A DNA stretch of 64,000 bases, taken from the NCBI GenBank assembly GCA_950295325.1, contig OX485805.1, forward strand, positions 6,136,501 through 6,200,500, given 5' to 3'. The notes beneath the pieces were generated by a model. The model was given only the letters and a program-made list of their open reading frames with translations. It was not told the DNA's origin and ran no database searches. Of this stretch, positions 35,557 to 47,690 are shown in pieces (position 1 is the first letter of the stretch; each line of letters starts with the position of its first letter). Origin of the DNA: Polytrichum commune. Taxonomy: Eukaryota > Streptophyta > Polytrichopsida > Polytrichales > Polytrichaceae. Both the position numbers and the translations under genes were made by a program.

Positions 35557-36490
35557 ATGTATGACTTGCATGTTGTGTATAGTACAAGACAACTGCTTTC
35601 CTACTTCATCTGATTCCTGTTGTATATTAATTGACCAGAACTGGGAACTTCTGATCACTTCTTTCATGGTCATCTGTACACCGTTTCTAATTTGTGGGGC
35701 ATTGATCCGAAAAGAGATCTGGAGGCACAATTCAGTTGGTCGATTTCTGATGTCACCATGAGCAACTTATCTGGAGAGACGACATGGTTGTTGCTGTCCG
35801 AGTTGCTGGACATTGTACCAAAAGATTTTCTGGTTTACACTGCTGCATACAACCTTGTACGAAATTCAAACCCAGGAACGTGTCGAAGTGGCTTACAGGG
35901 CAGCCATCAACAGCTGCTATTTGTGTTGCTGCAAACTGTACGTGATGAGCTTGATGTCGCTCCAGGCCTAGTATGTAGAGTATATGAAGTTGCCAACGCT
36001 GACATGGTAGAACAGGCTTGTAATAAAAACTGATGGAAGGCTAGATGTATGACTTGCACGCAGTGTATAGCACATGAGGACTGCTTTTTCCTACTTCGTC
36101 TCATTCCTATTGTCTCCAAATTGACCATTTTTGGAGGAAGCTCTGGGCACTTCTTTCATGGTCATTTGAACTCCGTTTCTAACTTGGGGGACACTGATCC
36201 AAAAAGAGATGTGGAGGCACAACTCTGTTGATGGTCGACTTCCGATGTCACCATGGGCAGCTTGTATGGAGAAGATATATTGGTTGAAGAATTTGACTGG
36301 CTTACACTGCTGCATCCAACCTTGGACGAAACTCAAAACCCCCAAGGAACGTGTTGATGTGGCTTACAGGGCATCCATCAATCAGCTGCCACTTACGTTG
36401 TTGCAGGCTGTACGTGACGAGCTTGGTGTCGCCGCGCGCCAAACATGTAGAGTATATGAAGTCGCCGACACCAACATGGTAAAACAATCC
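35557..36490. repeat. 488 bp tandem duplication including the F-box gene 3' end
   Basis: Unit A (35,557-36,044) and unit B (36,045-about 36,490) are collinear. Both begin ATGTATGACTTGCA, and both include GAAAAGAGAT-CTGGAGGCACAA-like, TTACACTGCTGCAT and GTAGAGTATATGAAGT landmarks. Divergence is moderate with small indels. Unit B contains the true C-terminal coding part of the F-box gene. Confidence 0.85.
35825..36022 (-). pseudogene. Duplicated fragment of the F-box gene C-terminus
   Basis: On the minus strand this is a broken copy of the last roughly 60 codons of the neighbouring F-box gene (compare 36,300-36,490). It has indels that shift the frame and lacks the F-box and beta-propeller parts. 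It arose with the 488 bp tandem duplication and lies just beyond the stop codon side of the intact gene. Confidence 0.75.
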
Positions 36491-37483
36491 CGCGCTGGAG
36501 CTCCACTGCTTGAAAAGCTCCGGAGGCATCTGGTCGACCTCCTCCCACTCCATGTTTGCGACCGAGTTCACACTCGCAGGCACCTGATCACACCCACTAT
36601 CTCCTCCCATTGACCCCACCGGCCGTTGCTTCTGCCCCCACACGTCGATGCTCTCCATTTGCCCGCCCTTCCAAACACGCGTCACAAGGTACGGCCGTCC
36701 ATCGCAATCCACAAGCTTTGAGTCCAATATTGAGTCCAAATTCCTCGCAAAAAGCTCGGTCCACATGTCCTCCCCGAGGTGGTACGCCATCATTCTCCGT
36801 GTTGTCGAGGTTCGACATTGAACTGCGCCGTTGCAAACCGAGCACCCTTGTATGAACCGGAGGTCAGTCGGCGTATGCTCGATGGCCCGCCATGAGCTAT
36901 TAGCCGAGTTGTAAATCTCGGTGCAAAGCTCGATCCGTGCACCGTTGTTACGCACCGGTGGGAGGGGTTGTAGTTGCCCAACGCGGAGAACCTTGTATGT
37001 GTTGGTGTTGGTGTCGGCGACCATTTTGACGAAACACGTCGCGGTGTTCAAGTTGGGCATTGGGGGGAGGTCGCGCCACTTTTTGGTGAGCGGATTGCAC
37101 ACCGAGAGCACGAGGAATGAGTTCACGACACGTTGGCAACAAAACAATCCGCCGGCGCCACCATGAATGTAGGCGTTCACGGGGATGGAATCGAGCGGCA
37201 GTCGTTGCCACCGGTTGAGGATGGGGTCATGGCAGGCAGCCATGAGCACACCGTTCACCTTGATGAGGTGGAGGAAAAATGCAGTGCGGAATGGCACCCG
37301 GGAGTATGTGTCGAGGAAACTCGGGGACGAGATGATCTGGTTCCATTTCTTGCACACGCAGCGCATCCGGAAGAATGCGGAGAGGGGTAACCATGCTAAT
37401 ACGAGGTCCATCACCTCGTCGGGAAGCTTGCTCCATAAGCTTTGGATGAGATCCTCCGACGGTGGCTCGTCGAGTGTGAGCAT
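36302..37483 (-). CDS. F-box protein, F-box/kelch-like
   Basis: Intact single-exon frame of about 393 codons from ATG 37,481-37,483 to a stop near 36,302. The frame is also open upstream to 37,549, where a TAG that could be an intron acceptor precedes it, so a 5' exon is possible. Residues about 20-60 form an F-box (LPDEVMDLVLAWLPLSAFFRMRCVCKKWNQ), the SKP1-binding part of an SCF ubiquitin ligase. The rest has repeated W and G motifs typical of a C-terminal substrate-binding propeller (NRWQRLPLD, KWRDLPPMP, SSWRAIEH, WEEVDQMP, KWQLIDGCP). The substrate is unknown. It is convergent with the RCC1 gene; its 3' end is tandemly duplicated. Confidence 0.85.
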   Translation of the reverse strand: MLTLDEPPSEDLIQSLWSKLPDEVMDLVLAWLPLSAFFRMRCVCKKWNQIISSPSFLDTYSRVPFRTAFFLHLIKVNGVLMAACHDPILNRWQRLPLDSIPVNAYIHGGAGGLFCCQRVVNSFLVLSVCNPLTKKWRDLPPMPNLNTATCFVKMVADTNTNTYKVLRVGQLQPLPPVRNNGARIELCTEIYNSANSSWRAIEHTPTDLRFIQGCSVCNGAVQCRTSTTRRMMAYHLGEDMWTELFARNLDSILDSKLVDCDGRPYLVTRVWKGGQMESIDVWGQKQRPVGSMGGDSGCDQVPASVNSVANMEWEEVDQMPPELFKQWSSSAGLFYHVGVGDFIYSTCLARGDTKLVTYSLQQRKWQLIDGCPVSHINTFLGGFEFRPRLDAAV

Positions 37484-37590
37484 CGCCTTCCCGTGGAGTA
37501 CAAGCTGTGTGTTGGTGTTGCCTGTGGGTTGCAGCCTCCCCCACAACAAAACTACATGAGTGCCAATTTGTGGTTAGCAGTAATTATCTC

Positions 37591-37593
37591 AAA

Positions 37594-37628
<35 letters not shown>
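37591..37628 (+). repeat. AAAT microsatellite
   Basis: About nine tandem AAAT units roughly 50 bp upstream of the F-box frame. Confidence 0.95.
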
Positions 37629-37639
37629 CCTAGGGCGAG

Positions 37640-38310
37640 GGCGAGTGGCTAGTGACATAGTCACCGTTCCAAAGCTCCAAAACGGCCAGCCGTCAACGGT
37701 GGCATGCTGAGTAGATGGTTTGGGGATGGCTTGTGACATTAATTCATCTCCACCGTGGGTGCAATGGGAGAGGACGGCATGGGTTCAAACTAGTCAAGTA
37801 TACATTTTGAAACTACATACTATGGAACATCGAGGGCACGTAGGCGTTGACGCGGTTTGATTGTGACGATGGGTGGAGTGCAGGGGTTCAACACCAAGAA
37901 GTTGGTTGGATGGGTGCAACATAGCCCAAATCAGTCTACTATACATTTTGGAGCTTTGGAATGGAGAGGGCACATGGGCGTTGATGTTTCTTATAAGTTC
38001 CAAAATGAAGGGTTGTCGATGGGGGCTTCTGAGTGGATGGTGTGGGGGTGGCTTGGGACATTGCTTCATAATGCACGAGTGCAACAAGAAGGATGACAAT
38101 GGCCCACACTGGTGTACTAAACATTGTGGAACTAGGAATGGTGAGGACACACCGCTAGTTTTGGAGCCACCATACAAAGTTCCAAAATGATTGGATGTCA
38201 ATGGCAACATGTTGAGTGGATGGTGTGGGGATGGCCTTGGACAATAATTCATATCATGAGGTGCAATAGGACGGGACAACACATGCCCACATTAGTCTAC
38301 ATACATATAG
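37640..38310 (+). repeat. Repeat family R4, tandem degenerate units
   Basis: Two to three related units containing GTTCCAAAATG..TGG..GTCAATGG..ACATG(T/C)TGAGT.GATGGTGTGGGGATGG(C/G)CTTG.GACA...TTCAT and a GTGCAATAGGA.GG block. An inverted copy lies at 44,110-44,330. Overlapping open frames on both strands are accidental. Confidence 0.7.
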
Positions 38311-38404
38311 TCTTGATTCTCACAATATGGATAAACCAGATTACATTATGGTTGAATTGTAGTACATTTACAACAAGACTTAGAATGCTTAAAATTCCAA
38401 TGGC

Positions 38405-38655
38405 TTTGGGGCCCGCAAAATGAGAGCTCAAACTCTTAACATTCGTAAGTGTCCTGACAAAGGTCGCGAGAACTTGTCAAAAATGAGCTATCTAAGCACC
38501 ATCTATTCGTTGTTATCCAAGTAAAAAGTTCAAGCTCTCAAGTTGAAAGGTCAAGTAGAAAGTGGATTTTGAGTGAAGAGGCTCCTTTCCAACAATGTGA
38601 AGGCTCCTTCTTCGAGCTCACAACCTCTAGTGTAAAGGGGCCCTAAGAGCTTGGA
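38405..38655 (+). repeat. Repeat family R5, copy 1
   Basis: From GGGGCCCGCAAAATGAGAGC to CTAGTGTAAAGGGGCCCTAAG. Related in inverted orientation to 50,750-51,010, and to 51,085-51,295. GGGGCCC-containing ends on both sides suggest a MITE, but I could not fix a target duplication. Confidence 0.5.
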
Positions 38656-38670
38656 GCAGTTCTGGATAGA

Positions 38671-40004
38671 CTACAACATAATTACACAATTATGACAGTA
38701 AGGGTTTGTACCTCTCATCTTGTTTCTTTCTGCTGCTATCTGAGTGGGTATTGTGGTGAGTTTGGCCATCAATGTAGTGTTGGGTAACGCAGCCGCCTCT
38801 GCTGAGGCGCCCGCCAAAAATAAGTTCAGAAAAATCTTACATCTGAGTTTCACAATGGTGTAGATACCAGTCAAGGTCTGCAGGTAATGTGTAAGCCATG
38901 AGGGCATTTTTCTCAGATATTTTTCAGGATGGGAAGATGCTGGATCCTCAAACAAGAGGAGAATACCTTTGTTCTCATCTGATGGTGTGGCAGATCCCTC
39001 TTGGGCAAACAATTTTCTTTGTTCACTTACATGCCGAACACTCTCTGCAAGGAATCCCATCCAGTGCAAGTGAGACAGAAATCCATCTGGAGACTGGACA
39101 GGGCTACGTGCTCTCAAAGTCAATCCTAAGTCATTCTTTCTTAACGAGACAGAGTGTGTTTATACCAATGTTGTGCAGGTTCCTAAGTTCAATCTGGCTG
39201 TCACTGAGGAATCAGGATAAATTACCCGACCCAGCTGGTATCACATCCCTCAATACCGATGTTGATACCACAGTTGAGATTTGCACATACACCATTGCAG
39301 AATTCCATGGTATCACCTCTATACCTTGAGACATTTTACGAAAATTTTCAAAACCTCAACTTCTAAGTTTTCTTTCAATACCCTTACCCACTGGTAAATG
39401 AAAAAGACAATACCCGCACAATATTGGTTCAAGTGGTAGGCCCTCTGCTGTCTTCCCAGGATAAGTGGGTCGAGAAAAGGTATAATCCCTTCTCAGATAC
39501 TGCAGTATTATGTGGAGTTTGAGTAAGTGGCCTGTGCAGATCAATGTGTACCTTCTTCCAAAGAAAGGTTCTTGATGTATTCAGCTGGTGTCTCGATTTT
39601 CTTGTCATCACTTCCATCTGTTGAAAACCTCGCATCAAGGGAGCAAACTCAACGCTCTTGAACGAAACACTGCATGGTGCCATCTTGACCCTAATAATTA
39701 AATCTTAAAAACCAGCATCAAGTTACTGCTTCACCTCATTGCTTTACTGTTGACGGACAATAACAATAAGCACCCAATCCAATGTGCCTCAGTGGACAGT
39801 TAGCTTTGGGATACAACTATTCCTCTACCATGCTTTGATATACCAATTTTCACTCTACTAACTACTTTCATTTTCAGAATTCACTGCAGTGCATGAATGC
39901 ATTTCTGAGGTGCGAAGGGATGTCAATCACATACCAGGTTCCTGATCTTGTGACATGGCAGGATCTGCACTGTGGTTTTCGACTGGATTGGCCGCATCTG
40001 CCAT
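38671..40004 (-). CDS. Four-exon gene of unknown function
   Basis: I do not recognise this protein. Predicted minus-strand exons: 39,935-40,004 (starts MADAANPVENHSADPAM), 39,552-39,647, 39,226-39,324 and 38,671-39,110. Junctions fit GT-AG and phases are consistent, giving about 235 residues. The reading has the look of a real protein: an acidic, polar N-terminus, then ETPAEYIKNLSLEE, then IEVIPWNSAMVYVQI and SPDGFLSHLHWMGFLAESVRHV. A hydrophobic C-terminal stretch (IFLNLFLAGASAEAAAL) may be a membrane segment or read-through past the true end. Exon 4 may hold a further intron (a strong GTAAGT donor at about 39,029). The opposite strand is also partly open. The evidence is codon-level plausibility and splice fit, not homology. 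Confidence 0.45.
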
Positions 40005-40019
40005 CTAATGCTAATGTAA

Positions 40020-43000
40020 ACAACCTTTACAATTGCAGCAGAGCTGCTCCACGCTGTTCAGTTGACAGATGAAGATACCATACATCAGTATGAACTTGTT
40101 ACCAAGGTAGCAGGAATTTTATGATTTTTTTGACATGCATCCAAAAGGTCAGGGTTGAGAGCTCTGGATGGCAGCATGCATTCTATGTACGTATATGATG
40201 CTATTGCAACTCAAGAGTTACCGTACAGTGTTGCCTGGCTCAATAGTTAGAGAGCCAAAATTGAATTTCCACGTGGGATTTAGCACCGTCTCCACCAATA
40301 TGACTACAACATGTGGCTAAGTTCTTCTAGGAAATAATTATTTAGTCCCGAATCAGATTGCAACCTACGGTGGTGCAACAGCAGTGCCATGAATCTTTAT
40401 TGGGACATATAAACCTGTGCTTCAAGTGGAGATCGTTCTGGAAGCCCACACCCTGCGTGTCTGTACTCGGTGTGATATTCACAAAACCAGGCACCCTGTT
40501 TGCCCACAAAATTAAAACATGATTCAGACAAGTGCGTGCTCCCTACAAAATTCCAGAATAAGATTATTCAATGCGATGCAATGGCACATTCAACATATTC
40601 ACTACCAAGTAAGTTACAAAGTGTATGTCCACACTATCAACCACGCAGATTATGGGCTTCAGTTGGAAGAAAAAATTAACCATCTACTTTGTTTGAAGAA
40701 TGACATTCAATTGTCTACCTATCTGGTGCACATAACTATGCCAATCTCTGAGAATGAAGTTCAATAGGTGCACATAATCATACCATTCATAACAGTATTA
40801 ACCCCTAGACCACTTTAGCAGTTCCTCATTTACAGAAATGAATGGGTTGAGCATAGCAAAGTGGCATTCTCAGATCAACGCATAAAATTGCACAATATCC
40901 TCTTACATGGTTTTTGATGCTTGCATCAAAGCGCCTATAATTCCCAGTCCCACTGGACACACTTATGAAGCTAAAGTAGAAGAACAGATATAAGCTACAT
41001 TGCAAAACCAACAATCTAAGTGATTGGAAATGGTGCATTTTCGTCTTCTGAGGATATTAGTAAGAGCTTAGGAAGATTTACAAAGGAGACGAAGACCACC
41101 TGCTGAATTTTTTTGCAACATTGCTCCCACCTCATGTGCAACACAAAAAAATAAAATGAAAACTCACTGCCAATCAACACGGCCAAATTTCTGAAATGAT
41201 TCCAAAAAGATTGTTAATCCTTGACACACAAATCCAATTGTCCATTCTGATATTGTTTTCAATCTTTCTCTGTGTGTAATATGTAACAGAGGACAGGCTT
41301 CCATCACTCTCTATGTTGACAGGCATTGAAGAGGTGAAGTTTTTGGCAAGTTGCAGTCATGAACTCATCCATTTGGAACCCTAAAACCTGATGGGTTCAT
41401 GAAAAGGTGAAGAGCTTTGGAGGCCAGTGACCGGATCCTTTGGTCACTGGGTTTGGGTGAGTCGCTTCAATTTCATCCAAACATGCAACAAGATAAGGAA
41501 TGTGGGCCTTAATTATGTGGAACACTCTTCTTAATGGAACACGCTTATACATATGTAGTAGTTATTGTATGTGAGGAGGAGCCCTACTACAACCTGTAGC
41601 AAGGCGACATGTGTACGACAACAAACATAGTGTTGACCATGTCATGAAAGTGGCATGCTACAGTGTATATTCACCGTGTTCATTTCCAATGAGGACAAAA
41701 CACATCAGCGAGATTTGAGATGGTCAGCGCTATGAGTGGTATATGGTGGTTACGAATTGACATTGAAAATAATGTGTTACAAGGAGATTGGACTATGTGC
41801 TCAAATGTATTAACCACTCTTGGGGAAATATATATCAATACAATTGGGAGGGTCTATGTCGTCACTTATCGAAGGGAAAGAAAATCTTCATTTTGACCAC
41901 CTATGGTTTCTGCATCTCAACTTTGATTCTAAAATTGGAAATGATAGTCTTCATGAGTTGCAATTTTTCACCAGATAAGGGAATTAACAATTCAGTATAA
42001 TTGTTAGAGTTGGTTGTGGAGGTTGAAATGCCCATATATTGCGTATATGGGCGTTATACTCCTTTTTGGTTTAGTTTTAGTTTTTTTTAATACTTTAAAG
42101 TTTTTTTTTGGTTGTTGTTGTTGTAAAATAAAGAAATACACATACAATTTCAATGATAAAAATACAAGTGACAAATGTATACATAAGAAATTGACATTTA
42201 TATGTAGTCATGTACATAAGTATATAAATATACTTTTGAATAACAATCAACCGAATCATATGTATAATGCAAAGCCCTAGCATTCATCAATAAACTTGTT
42301 GAAATTTTTTTCATCCCTTGAATGTAACTCATAAGCATCTGAATATGCAATATATGTCATAGAAGCTAATATAATCATTTTTTCTAAATTTACCATTAAA
42401 TGGTCGGTAAGATACTAAGATCATATGTCCAATTGTTGTTGGTTCCTTTTGATGCCAATATAAGCCAAATAGATGGACCTCTTTCCGTGCATTGCCTTGT
42501 GTACGTGTGTGTGTGTGTGTGTGTGTGGGTTGGGGGGGTGCATTGACTCATATATGTTTTCAAATGGCGGTGAAGGGAAATTTTAGCAGTCTGTTGGTGC
42601 GAACAAGAAAATTAGGATTTGTTTGGGTCGGGATGTGAGTCCTTTGATTGGTCATGTTGTGTCATGGAAGAAATTGAGGGATGAGAGATTGCACACTTTT
42701 TGGAGCATGGTTGGGTATTGCATGAAGGACAATGGGGATGAGCAATTTGAGTTTGTTCATCACAATTTGTCATCGGATGATAGGAATAAGGGTAAATGGA
42801 GTATGCGAAGTTTGGGAAGGTCAATGTCAAGAATCATAGGAACATTTTGCAAAGGGCTCATCATTGGGCATGATTTCATATGAAAATTTATTTGAGTGTT
42901 AGTCTACTGGGTACTTTGTCTCATATGTGCAAGAGTGGTCAATCTACCTGAACTTCATGTGGATGATTCCATTGACCTTGGGAATGGATGTGAGGAGAGC

Positions 43001-44100
43001 GGCTTCTATATGGTAAATCATGATGAGGCCGCATGATATTAAGATGGAAGACATTTTGAATGTTTTTTTTTGATACGATCAAGGGTTTTGCAAACATGAG
43101 GTATTTGAATGCACAACAAGTCGCCTTTGACCATAGAGTGGAGGAGAGAGAATCTAACCATGCACTTCACAATGATGATGTTTGCAAATGGAAGGTGTGC
43201 AAGAGACCTTGTTTTCATGGATCTTCAATGTAGGTGGATGGAGTAGGATTTACAAGTAGGTGTTGCAGATGGTGGTTCATAGTGCTCTGCCTCACGCATT
43301 GTGGGATTCTTTGCTGGTTGTGGCAACATTCATGTAGGCAACGACCAGGCATGCTATAGCAGATTGCACCGAGCCAGCCAAAACCAATTGTTTGTTGCGT
43401 TGGCAACGTCAAGTGCAAAGTCCTTGGATTCTGCTTCATTTGGTGGCCCTATTCCTTTATATGTAATTGTAAGAGGCTTTTGTGAAAATAGTATTGAAGA
43501 GGTAATTTAGGAAGCTAGTTGTACTTTATAAATTTAGCCCTTTTCTCTTACTTGTCTTTTTGTGGTGTGATTTTTATGGATGGTTTCTAGTACCTCTTGC
43601 TTTTTATTAATCAATGTGCAAATAGCCAAAGAACTTATGCTACTTATAAGGTTTAGTGACACTACCATACAAACACAAATGTTGTATATTTTTCTAAAGG
43701 TCCTCTAGTTATGTACATACCTATGATTTACAACTTGTGTAACATATGTATACATAGGAAATCAAATTTCAGATTAATTCCCTTTTGTGCACTCATGTGG
43801 AGATGTATGTGTTTAGTACATTGCACCCCCAGGGCATACCCTATGTTTGCAAATGTTACTTACAAGATGAAATTATGCACACTTAACATTCTTGGGAGTT
43901 GAAAATTATTGGTTAACAATGATGTATCTTCCTTCGCCTTTCAATGAATGATCATTCTTGAAAAGGCTGACACCACTCAAAATCCATGTGGAAACCAAAA
44001 ATATGCTTTAGAAAATGAACCAAGAAGCACATGACAATAGACTTGCTATCCCATTTGCAATATGATCCCATCCACACTCAACATAGTTGAAACTAAAAAC
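40020..44100. other. Gene-free spacer
   Basis: No supported gene. Contains a diverged R3 copy (about 41,800-42,000) and a GT microsatellite (42,505-42,527). A region at 42,600-43,450 has an open frame of 86 codons and moderate composition but no domain I know. Confidence 0.5.
42505..42527 (+). repeat. GT microsatellite
   Basis: About eleven GT units, followed by a G-rich stretch. Confidence 0.95.
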
Positions 44101-44109
44101 ATCGAACAT

Positions 44110-44330
44110 GATATAACATTGAGAACTAGTTTGGGACTAGTGGGCACCATCCTGGCCTATTGTACCCATGCGCATGAGTTGATGTCCTAGGCCATGCCCA
44201 CACCATCTGTTCAACATGTTGTCATCAACAACTAGCCGTTTTGGAACTTTGGTACTTTGGAATGGTGTCTACATCCATTCCCATGCACTCTCGCATTTCC
44301 AAAGTTTCAAAAGGTATAGTGGATTTCTTG
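44110..44330 (-). repeat. Repeat family R4, inverted copy
   Basis: The reverse complement matches the unit at about 38,160-38,290 (GTTCCAAAA, GATGACAACATGTTGAACAG-like, GATGGTGTGGGCATGGCCT). It sits immediately left of the 8-bp-TSD MITE. Confidence 0.65.
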
Positions 44331-44349
44331 CTTTTTCTTGTAATAAAGT

Positions 44350-44619
44350 CTCGGGGGGTTCACTGGCGAAAAATCGTAGAACAACGTGCGATAAAAAATA
44401 AGGTCTAATATATTCATTGTAGATAAATTTTGTAAAAAACTTACATATAATATAGGGGGTTTTAAAATAATGAAAAAGGATTACATGTAAAATACCATCA
44501 CACCTTTATTTTGAAAAATACCATACCTTATAATCTTTTTTGCAAGGTAAATAGCCCCCCAATAAATAGGTCCCGAATGCACGTGTATGCAAAATATAAG
44601 AGGGAGTGAACCCCCCGAG
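44350..44619. mobile_element. MITE with perfect 15-bp TIRs and 8-bp TSD (hAT-like)
   Basis: Starts CTCGGGGGGTTCACT and ends with its exact inverse AGTGAACCCCCCGAG. It is flanked by the perfect 8-bp direct repeat AATAAAGT (44,342-44,349 and 44,620-44,627). 270 bp, AT-rich inside, non-coding. An 8-bp target duplication is the hallmark of hAT-type transposition. Intact TIRs and TSD argue for recent movement. Confidence 0.9.
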
Positions 44620-44639
44620 AATAAAGTAGGTCTATAGGT

Positions 44640-47600
44640 TGTTGCACACAACCATTGACGAACGTGATGAAACATTATAAAATATATTGGTAATGAAGGG
44701 TAAACCTAGTAAAATATTAATTTTATGATGTTTGAACCCAATTTGAAAGTTATACTGAATTTGAGGAGATTTCGGGGCATGAAATATCTATTGCAAGTTG
44801 CAATCTAGTTTGTAGTATTTTCAATTGATGCCAAATTGATGTGTTCACGTAGAATATGGGTGGTTATATGCTAATGCATGGTCTCTCAAATTTTCAAGGA
44901 TAATTTTACAAAGAAAAAACACTTTTCAATATATGAAATATGAAAAAGGATCATTCATGATATGGACACCTTCTTAGACACCCAAAGCCGTTGGATTTAC
45001 TTGTTGTCAAGATTATCAATGGAAGCACGTTTGAGAGAATTCCTCGTTTTGGTGTTTGGAGTATTTAAAGATTTCCGCATTACGGTGTGGGATCTCAAAG
45101 TCAATCCCTTATAGGTCCTAATTGATTTGTTGGACAACTTGTCCATGTGTGCACGTAACTTAGCCTACCAAGCCATGGTCGGCAATCATTGGCCGCTGTT
45201 GAAACCTTCATTGCACTAGACAAGAACATGCATGGTGCATACTGCATGGGTATCCCCTCATTTATTTCCATTGCTTAAACAAATCGTTTTTCACATAATT
45301 TGTGTTCATTTTCCTAGTCCAAGAACCATGCCAATTAATCATGTTTGTTCTCTACCCACTTCCATTGATGTTATAAATGCAACAACAACAACAACAACAA
45401 CAACAACTTATTTTGAATTTTGAATTAGTGTCACTTACTATTAAGAATTACGCAATGCTATAAGTACTTATTGTATATCTTGATTTTTTACCAACAGAGG
45501 TCAAATTGGTTGTTTGGACATTATAAAGCATTCACATCTTTACTTGGTAAAAAATGACATTAATAATAAAAATATATCGCATTGTGTAACTCAAATAGTA
45601 AGTGCCACTAATACATATTTAGTATAGTAAATATGAAGTCATTGGATGCCATTCAATAGTCTAATTTGGTGGGCTTAGAAAACACCAAAAATTGGGAAAT
45701 TAATACAAATTATAATGCAATTAGTTTGTTCCTAATTTCATGCAATGTACACGTCATATAATGCCACACGTGGTTTCATGGTACTTGGAAGCTTTTTTTG
45801 AGACTCTCGAGATGAAGACCATATCTACAAACTTAGTACATCCGTTGTTAGGGGAACCACTTAATAGTTCTTAATGTCATTTGTGGGCACTGCAAACTTG
45901 AGAAGATGTCCCACTACTACATTGTTTTGCATTATTAATTGGAGGTTGTTGTGTGCTTTGACATTTAAAGTCATCGTTTGTAGGTACAATACATGGAAAC
46001 TATGTACTAATAGTACACTTCAAAATCTAAACCATGTATCCAAAGCCGCCAACAAATATTTAATGCATGAATGTAGGTACTTGTCTCCATTTCATTACCT
46101 AGTGAATCTATCTAGAAGATTCATGTGCAAACTACATTACTTAAATCAATTATGTGTGGATGACCATTTGGTACTATAAAGTGCTAAAACTTCTACCTTC
46201 TTAGCATCATTGCTTTACTATGTTTTATAGTTTGCATACTATTCATGTTATCTAGAAGATTGTGTAACAAGGGAAAATGAAAGATTACAACCACTTCAAG
46301 GTCTATCAAACAATTTGTTGATGGATTGTTACAATACTTTTTTTGGTGGTTGTATAGAACTTTGTTACACTAAATATACCAATTAGTGACGGTGGTACTA
46401 ATTTTAGTCACACGCACAATCTAGCCAAATCGCAAAGTTAATAAGGGCTAAATTTGTTACTGAGTACACTAAATTCATGACTTTGATAAAGTCTATGCTC
46501 ATTTACCATAGATTTCAAAAAATTAGTGCGTGCTTGTGATTAGTGCACGTCACATGCGTGTTAGTGAATAGTGCCAAGTGCCAAGACGATTAGTGCTTCC
46601 TACATCTTTTGGTGGTACTAATTCATAGTGTAAAGGAATTTAGTACCGCCTTCACTAATTTCCCACACTTAGTATTTGGTATATTTACTGTAGTTTCAAA
46701 TGAAAGAACAAAGAGGACTACACATGTTAAGGAAAATCATTTTTCCTTGAGGGAATTTTTTTTTGGAAGAAAAAAATACAACCAAATTTTGAATTCTTAG
46801 ATATTTCATGAATAAAGAATCTAGAAGAAGGCTTTAAGTTCCCTAAGAAGTTGAAAGGCACCTTTCTACATTCTACATATGGGCACATGACATGGACATG
46901 AGACTGCCCCATTGTAGTATTAAGAAAAATTAATTGTTACTTTGCGCTTCCATGTTCTTGTAGGTAAAGTTCATGCAATCCTTTTGGACCCATGCATGGT
47001 TGAAGTTGAAATGACTTATTGTCTCTACAACCTTATCACTTTCCTCATATAGCATATTTTGGGAGATTCCATTTGTGAAGATGTTAATTTAGTAAATGAA
47101 TGAAATCTCCACACAAAATAACAATTTCAACCAAAATATGTCAAATCGCATGCCACACTAAAACTTTGTCTTAGTGTGGCTCACATTACTCATCAGCAAC
47201 CCACATGAATGACCTTGCAATCATTGAGTGGCAATTAGAGGAGGTAACATTGGAAACTTGCTACTTTAAAACAAGTCATGGAAGCCATTCTAATTAACAT
47301 TGTAAATCATTTTCAATGTCACACTAAATCAGAGTACATATTGTAGAGATTATGGAAGGCTGCATGTAACCAAATAAATTGACACATGAGCACAAACTCT
47401 TTAAGTTTTCTTGCAACTTAGGACTTCAAGATAAAACTCTTGTTTAGTGCACATTTAGGTCTACTTGGGCACATCTTTGCCCAAATCCAATTTCCACACA
47501 CCATCGTTTACGGTGCTTCAACAAAAGAATGATGACATGTGGCAATTCTTGGTCAAAAAATCTTGAAATTACGCCTCCTAATCAGGTAGGGTAGTTTACC

Positions 47601-47690
47601 CTCTTACAATGTGAAACCCTTTTCACACTGTCACAAGGGTTTTCACTTTTCACACTGGAGGCTCACTCAGCTCAATTCCTCTAAAAAGCT
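44640..47690. other. Gene-free AT-rich spacer
   Basis: No gene supported. It contains a CAA microsatellite (45,380-45,407). A stretch at about 46,380-46,680 has repeated TTAGTG motifs. Nothing else is recognisable. Confidence 0.55.
45380..45407 (+). repeat. CAA microsatellite
   Basis: About nine CAA units. Confidence 0.95.

Noticed and set aside
42600-43450. Possible transposase remnant
   Set aside because: One moderately long frame and coding-like composition, but no catalytic motif or terminal repeat could be identified.
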